Below the pieces are notes generated by a model. It saw only the letters and a list, made by a program, of their open reading frames with translations, had not been told where the DNA came from and searched no databases. Source: Caulobacter sp. 602-1 (GTDB lineage Bacteria > Pseudomonadota > Alphaproteobacteria > Caulobacterales > Caulobacteraceae). Taken from it: a DNA stretch of 64,000 nucleotides. The translations under genes and the position numbers were made by a program. Numbering within the stretch: position 1 is the stretch's first letter; each line of letters begins with the position of its first letter. The stretch is taken from NCBI RefSeq assembly GCF_003931565.1, contig NZ_RRYI01000003.1, forward strand, positions 735,602 to 799,601. The letters are read 5' to 3'. Shown here piece by piece: positions 60,233 through 64,000 of this stretch.

Positions 60233-60736
60233 CTAGGCCAGCGCCTCGATCTCCGCGTCGGTCAGGTCGCCCGGCACCACGGTGACCGGCAGCTTCCGCC
60301 CCGCGAAGCCGACGCCTTCCTTGGCGATGGCCGAGATCAGCGGGCCGGGGCCCCGCCCCGCGGTGGACGTCGCCAGGATCAGGATCTTGATGGCCGGGTC
60401 TGCGGCGATGACCTGCTTCAACGCCGCGCGAACGCTGTCGGCGTGCTTGATGATGAACTCGGGCGGCAGGCCCGTGGCGGCGACCACCTGGCTGGCGAGG
60501 CTCTGCAGCAGGGCCTCGGCCTCCTCGCGCTCCTGGCGTTCGATCTCTTCGCGCACGCCGCTCCAGTGCTCGAACTCGGCGGGCGAGATCACCTTCAGCA
60601 GCGCCACGTAACCGCCGGTCGAGCGGGCGCGGCGGCAGGCGTATTTCAGCGCCGCCGCGAATTCCGGAGAGTCGTCGGCGACGACCAGGAACTTGCGGCG
60701 GCTGCCCAAGGCGTTGGATGAAGCGGCGTCGGTCAT
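60233..60736 (-). CDS. universal stress protein
   Basis: A 167-residue UspA-fold protein: RKFLVVADDSPEFAAALKYA at the first strand and helix, LILATSTAGRGPGPLISAIA as the nucleotide-binding loop region, and KLPVTVVPGDLTDAEIEAL at the end. The loop lacks the exact G2xG9GS/T pattern of ATP-binding Usps, so nucleotide binding is uncertain. It follows trpS by 31 bases on the same strand. Confidence 0.87.
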   Translation of the reverse strand: MTDAASSNALGSRRKFLVVADDSPEFAAALKYACRRARSTGGYVALLKVISPAEFEHWSGVREEIERQEREEAEALLQSLASQVVAATGLPPEFIIKHADSVRAALKQVIAADPAIKILILATSTAGRGPGPLISAIAKEGVGFAGRKLPVTVVPGDLTDAEIEALA

Positions 60737-60767
60737 TGCGCGAGATGACGCCGCTTCAATCCGAACC

Positions 60768-61802
60768 TCAAGCCCCCCAGAAGCCGACCAGCTTCTTGAC
60801 CTCGGCCAGGGTCGGGGCGGCGGCCTCGGAGGCCCTGGCCGCGCCCTTGGCCAGGATGGCGTCCAGCACCGCCGGATCGCCCAGCAGGCCGCGCATTCTG
60901 TCGCCGACCGGGGCCAGCTTCTCGACCGCCAGCTCGGCCAGGGCCGGCTTGAACGTCCCGAAGCCCTTGCCGGCGTACTCGGCGAGCACCTCGGCTTTGG
61001 TCCGACCGGCCAGGGCCGCGAAGATACCGACCAGGTTGTCGGCCTCGGCGCGGGCGGTCAGCTCCTCCAGGGTCTCCGGCAACGGTTCAGGATCGGTGCG
61101 GGCCTTCTTGATCTTGGCGGCGATGGTGTCGGCGTCGTCGGTCAGGTTGATACGCGAATAGTCCGACGGGTCGGATTTGCTCATCTTGGCCGCGCCGTCG
61201 CGCAGGCTCATCACCCGCGCGCCCGGGCCCTGGATCAGGGGATCAGGCAGCGGAAAATAGCCAGGCGCGCCAAAGTCGTGATTGAACTTCTGGGCGATGT
61301 CGCGGGTCAGCTCCAGGTGCTGCTTCTGGTCCTCGCCGACCGGCACGTGGGTGGCCTTGTAGACCAGGATGTCGGCCGCCTGCAGCACCGGATAGGTGTA
61401 GAGGCCCACCGAGCTGCGCTCCTTGTGCTTGCCGCTCTTTTCCTTGAACTGGGTCATGCGGTCCAGCCAGCCGAGGCGGGCGACGCATTGGAAGATCCAG
61501 GCCAGCTCGGCGTGCTCGCGCACCGCCGACTGGGGGAAGATCGTCGCCTTGTCCGGATCGAGGCCCGCGGCGATGTAGGCCGCGGCGATCTCGCGGGTCT
61601 GCTGGGCCAGGGCCGCCGGATCCTGCCAGACGGTGATGGCGTGCAGGTCGGCCACGAAGATGAAGGTGTCGATCTCGTGCTGCAGGCGGGCGAACTTCAC
61701 CAGCGCGCCGAGATAGTTGCCCAGGTGCAGGGCGCCGGAGGGCTGGACGCCCGAGAGCACGCGGGCGGGGCCCGCATAGACGACGGGGGCTTGATCGGTC
61801 AT
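60768..61802 (-). CDS. trpS: tryptophanyl-tRNA synthetase
   Basis: The 344-residue class I enzyme has the HIGH-like motif [18 protein letters not shown] near the N-terminus and KMSKS in [17 protein letters not shown]. The mid-region [20 protein letters not shown] is typical of TrpRS. Length is normal. It lies between murJ (upstream) and the universal stress gene (downstream) on one strand, an arrangement common in this group. The 160 bases upstream, 61803-61962, hold no gene I can support. Confidence 0.95.
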   Translation of the reverse strand: MTDQAPVVYAGPARVLSGVQPSGALHLGNYLGALVKFARLQHEIDTFIFVADLHAITVWQDPAALAQQTREIAAAYIAAGLDPDKATIFPQSAVREHAELAWIFQCVARLGWLDRMTQFKEKSGKHKERSSVGLYTYPVLQAADILVYKATHVPVGEDQKQHLELTRDIAQKFNHDFGAPGYFPLPDPLIQGPGARVMSLRDGAAKMSKSDPSDYSRINLTDDADTIAAKIKKARTDPEPLPETLEELTARAEADNLVGIFAALAGRTKAEVLAEYAGKGFGTFKPALAELAVEKLAPVGDRMRGLLGDPAVLDAILAKGAARASEAAAPTLAEVKKLVGFWGA

Positions 61803-61962
61803 GGCTTCAGCCTTGGCTGCGGAATTCGAAGGATGTGGCTAGGGCGCGGTCGCGCGCTCGCGCCGAAGCGCGGGGATCGAGATCAGAAAGAGCCGCGCCA
61901 TCGCGGCGCGAGGGGACCGATCGGAGCCATGCCCCGCTGGTTAGCCTCCTCGCGGGCATGGA

Positions 61963-63609
61963 TCAAGCCTTGCCGCGCCGCAGCACCGCCTTCAGCTCGG
62001 CCGGCTTCACCCCGCCGAACAGGAACAGCAGCGGCGGATAGACCGTCACGCCGGCCAGGCAGGTCAGGGCCAGGGCGAACTCCTTGGCGCCGATCGCATG
62101 GCCGGTCAGGCCCAGGCCCCGCAGCGGCGCCTCGATCAGGTCGCGATAGTGCGAGGCGGCGGCCAGCAACAGGCCCATGCCCAGGCTGGCGGCCAGGATC
62201 CGCGCCAGGCGCGACCAGGTCCGCGACGAGGGGCCATAGTGCTTCTTGGCCGAGAGCGCCCAGGCCATCTGGCCGACATTGATCCAGGAAGCGATCGCGG
62301 TGGCCGCCGCGATGCCCTTGACCCCGACCAGTTGGAACAGCACCACGCCGAAGGCGATGTTCACCGCCACCGAGATCAGGGCGAACCGCATCGGGCTCTT
62401 GGTGTCGCCGCGCGCGAAGAAGGCCCGCGAATAGAGCTGCTGCAGCACGAAGGCCGGGGTGCCCAGGCCGTAGAAGAACAGCGCCGCCGCCGTCTGGCTG
62501 GCGTCGAAGGCGGTGAACTGGCCACGCGTATAGAGGCCGTCCGACAGGAAGCCGGGCATGGCGATCAGGGCCGCCGCGGCCGGCAGGGTCAGAGCCATGG
62601 CCAGGGTGATCCCCTGGTCCATGGCGCTCTGGGCGTCCTCGCGGTCGCCCGAATGCACGGCGCGCGACAGACGCGGCAACAGGGCCACGCCGATGGCCAC
62701 GCCCACCAGGCCAAGGGGCAGCTGGTAGAGTCGGTCGGCCGTCGCCAGCCAGGTGCGGCCGCCCGGCACGTGGCTGGCCAGGTTGCCGGAAATGAAGATG
62801 TTGACCTGGGTGGCGCTGGCCGCCAGGGCGCCGGGGATGGCCTTGCCGATCAGCTCGCGCACCTCCGGCGTCAGGCGCGGCAGTCGCCAATGGACCTTGG
62901 CGCCGGATTTGTTGACGCCCCAGGTCAGCAGGGCGGCTTGCGCGACGCCGGCGACCACGACGCCGATCGAGCCCCAGCGGGCCGCGTCGATCGCGGTGCT
63001 CTGGGGCAGGATGAAGGCCAGGGTGCAGAGGTTCAGCAGGATCGGCGCGCCGGCCGACAGGATGAAGCGGTCGCGGGCGTTCAGCACCCCCGACAGGTGC
63101 GCGACGATCGCCATGCAGGGCAGGTAGGGCATGGTGATCTGGGTCAGCAGCACCGCCAGCTTGTACTTCTCGGTGCCCCAGCCGAAGCCTGGGCTGATCA
63201 GCATCATCAGCCATGGCATGGCCAACTGGCAGACGACGGTGATGAGGATGGTCGAGGCGGCCAGGGTGGCCATGGCGTCGGCGGCCAGGATGTCGGCCTT
63301 CTCCTCGCCGTCGCGTTGCAGCGACTTGGCGTAGGCCGGCACGAAGGCGGCCGCGAAGGCGCCCTCGGCGAAGAACCGGCGGAACAGGTTCGGGAACGCC
63401 AGGGCCGCGTTATAGGCGTCGGCCGCCGGGGTGGCGCTGGCCCCCATGCGGTACGAGACGGCCAGATCGCGCGCGAAGCCCATGAACCGGCTGACCAGGG
63501 TCAGGCCGGAATAGATCGCCGACGACTTGAGCAGGCCAGCCTTCTTGGGCGCCGGGGGGGGCGCGGGCGGGATGTCTTCGGCGGGAGCGGCGGGGATGGT
63601 GTCGGTCAC
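61963..63609 (-). CDS. murJ: lipid II flippase MurJ
   Basis: A 548-residue MOP-superfamily protein with about 14 membrane helices. FMGFARDLAVSYRMGASATP and ALAFPNLFRRFFAEGAFAAA are the family signature at the N-terminus, with RAFFARGDTKSPMRFALISV later. It moves lipid II across the inner membrane for peptidoglycan synthesis. The start is a GTG at 63609 with a weak ribosome binding site. The N-terminal 30 residues are proline-rich and may be cytosolic. Confidence 0.94.
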   Translation of the reverse strand: MTDTIPAAPAEDIPPAPPPAPKKAGLLKSSAIYSGLTLVSRFMGFARDLAVSYRMGASATPAADAYNAALAFPNLFRRFFAEGAFAAAFVPAYAKSLQRDGEEKADILAADAMATLAASTILITVVCQLAMPWLMMLISPGFGWGTEKYKLAVLLTQITMPYLPCMAIVAHLSGVLNARDRFILSAGAPILLNLCTLAFILPQSTAIDAARWGSIGVVVAGVAQAALLTWGVNKSGAKVHWRLPRLTPEVRELIGKAIPGALAASATQVNIFISGNLASHVPGGRTWLATADRLYQLPLGLVGVAIGVALLPRLSRAVHSGDREDAQSAMDQGITLAMALTLPAAAALIAMPGFLSDGLYTRGQFTAFDASQTAAALFFYGLGTPAFVLQQLYSRAFFARGDTKSPMRFALISVAVNIAFGVVLFQLVGVKGIAAATAIASWINVGQMAWALSAKKHYGPSSRTWSRLARILAASLGMGLLLAAASHYRDLIEAPLRGLGLTGHAIGAKEFALALTCLAGVTVYPPLLFLFGGVKPAELKAVLRRGKA

Positions 63610-64000
63610 CTGCGGCTTCTGGGGTCTCGGACGAAGGGCGTCAAGGGTGGCGCTGCCCCCTCCACCGGCTTCGCCGGTCCCCCTCCCCCAACAGGGGGAG
63701 GAGAGAAGGGGTCCCGGCTCTCTTCTGCGCCCCGCTTGGGGGCGGACAGACCTGCGTGAGCAGGTCAGGTGGGGGCCTGTGCTGAGCCGGCGCGGCTTCG
63801 CCGCTTCACGCGGCGCGGCCGCTGAAGGCAGGTGGGGAGGCGACGGAGCGGCCGGGCGAACCCGGAGACCGTGAGGTTTGTTGTGTTTCGGCTCGCTGAC
63901 CGCTCCGCCAGGCTGTTCTTGCCCGTGAGGTCGGGAGGCGTGAGCGTTGTCTGCTCGGGTCCCCGTTTACCCCCGGACGGGCGCGGACCAAGTCGATCGG
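63610..64000. other. intergenic region without a supported gene
   Basis: Upstream of murJ to the window end I find no open frame with a ribosome binding site and GC3 bias. The first 250 bases hold the palindromic repeats; the last 140 bases show no recognisable feature. In related genomes glnD often precedes murJ, but no coding sequence for it is visible here. Confidence 0.6.
63655..63860. repeat. cluster of short palindromic repeats
   Basis: This stretch contains several hairpins: ACCGGC-TTC-GCCGGT at 63664-63678, CTCCCCC-AACA-GGGGGAG at 63683-63700, GACCTGC-GTGA-GCAGGTC at 63749-63766, and a GCGGC-TTC-GCCGC stem near 63792-63804. The CCCTCCACCGGCTTCGCCGG unit followed by a GGGGGAG palindrome resembles dispersed intergenic repeats common in Caulobacterales genomes. 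Nothing in it looks coding. Confidence 0.6.

Noticed and set aside
63527..63874. A 115-codon plus-strand frame before the window end
   Set aside because: It starts inside murJ on the opposite strand and runs through palindromic repeats; no ribosome binding site or domain.

Overview
The window looks like chromosomal DNA of a Caulobacter (order Caulobacterales, Alphaproteobacteria), probably a close relative of C. vibrioides/crescentus or C. segnis. The support is very high GC with strong GC bias at third codon positions, a class I lysyl-tRNA synthetase, a large NAD-type glutamate dehydrogenase, a WecG/TagA-type glycosyltransferase resembling the holdfast enzyme HfsJ, an MHYT-GGDEF-EAL protein close to it, and a heme operon carrying a mitofilin (Mic60) gene. 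This is inference from gene content; no database search was run. I see no prophage, insertion sequence, CRISPR array or genomic island. It is mostly core genome, and the novelty lies in small genes, operators and degenerate domains.

Region by region. 1-8808: start of NAD-glutamate dehydrogenase (minus, cut by the window edge), an AI-2E/PerM-type permease, a HerA-like ATPase, a PAS hybrid histidine kinase and an MHYT-GGDEF-EAL c-di-GMP protein. 8938-15451: envelope sugar cluster with galE, UDP-glucose dehydrogenase, UDP-glucuronate 4-epimerase, an EamA permease, an SDR oxidoreductase, a small membrane protein and the hfsJ-like glycosyltransferase. 15563-21961: quinone oxidoreductase, isoaspartyl peptidase, CDF metal exporter, phosphoglucomutase and lysK. 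22145-30626: a small unknown protein, a repressor-like protein with a dead S24 domain, then a fatty-acid beta-oxidation operon (MerR regulator, two acyl-CoA dehydrogenases, a small secreted protein, thiolase, FadJ-type enzyme) ending in a clear terminator.

30752-36036: a TonB-like envelope protein, a small acidic protein, tRNA-Thr(CGT) and the hemC-hemD-mic60-hemY operon (minus). 36108-41613: tsaD-gpsA-yciI-Rieske-methyltransferase run, then a chemoreceptor. 41610-49332: molybdenum cofactor genes (moaA-moaD-moaE-moaB-moaC, minus; a divergent mocA-like gene), small unknown genes, a LuxR-type regulator whose frame overlaps another good small gene, and iorA-iorB encoding an isoquinoline 1-oxidoreductase-type molybdoenzyme. 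Cofactor synthesis, MocA maturation and a user enzyme therefore sit together.

49547-58573: MliC lipoprotein, a CysG-like precorrin-2 dehydrogenase with a vestigial methyltransferase lobe, an MHS-type MFS carrier with a large periplasmic insert, a second PAS hybrid kinase, and an iron-uptake pair (TonB-dependent siderophore receptor under a Fur box, and PiuC-type dioxygenase). 58789-63609: LysE exporter, RNase T2, universal stress protein, trpS and murJ. 63610-64000 has no gene I can support but holds a cluster of short palindromic repeats.
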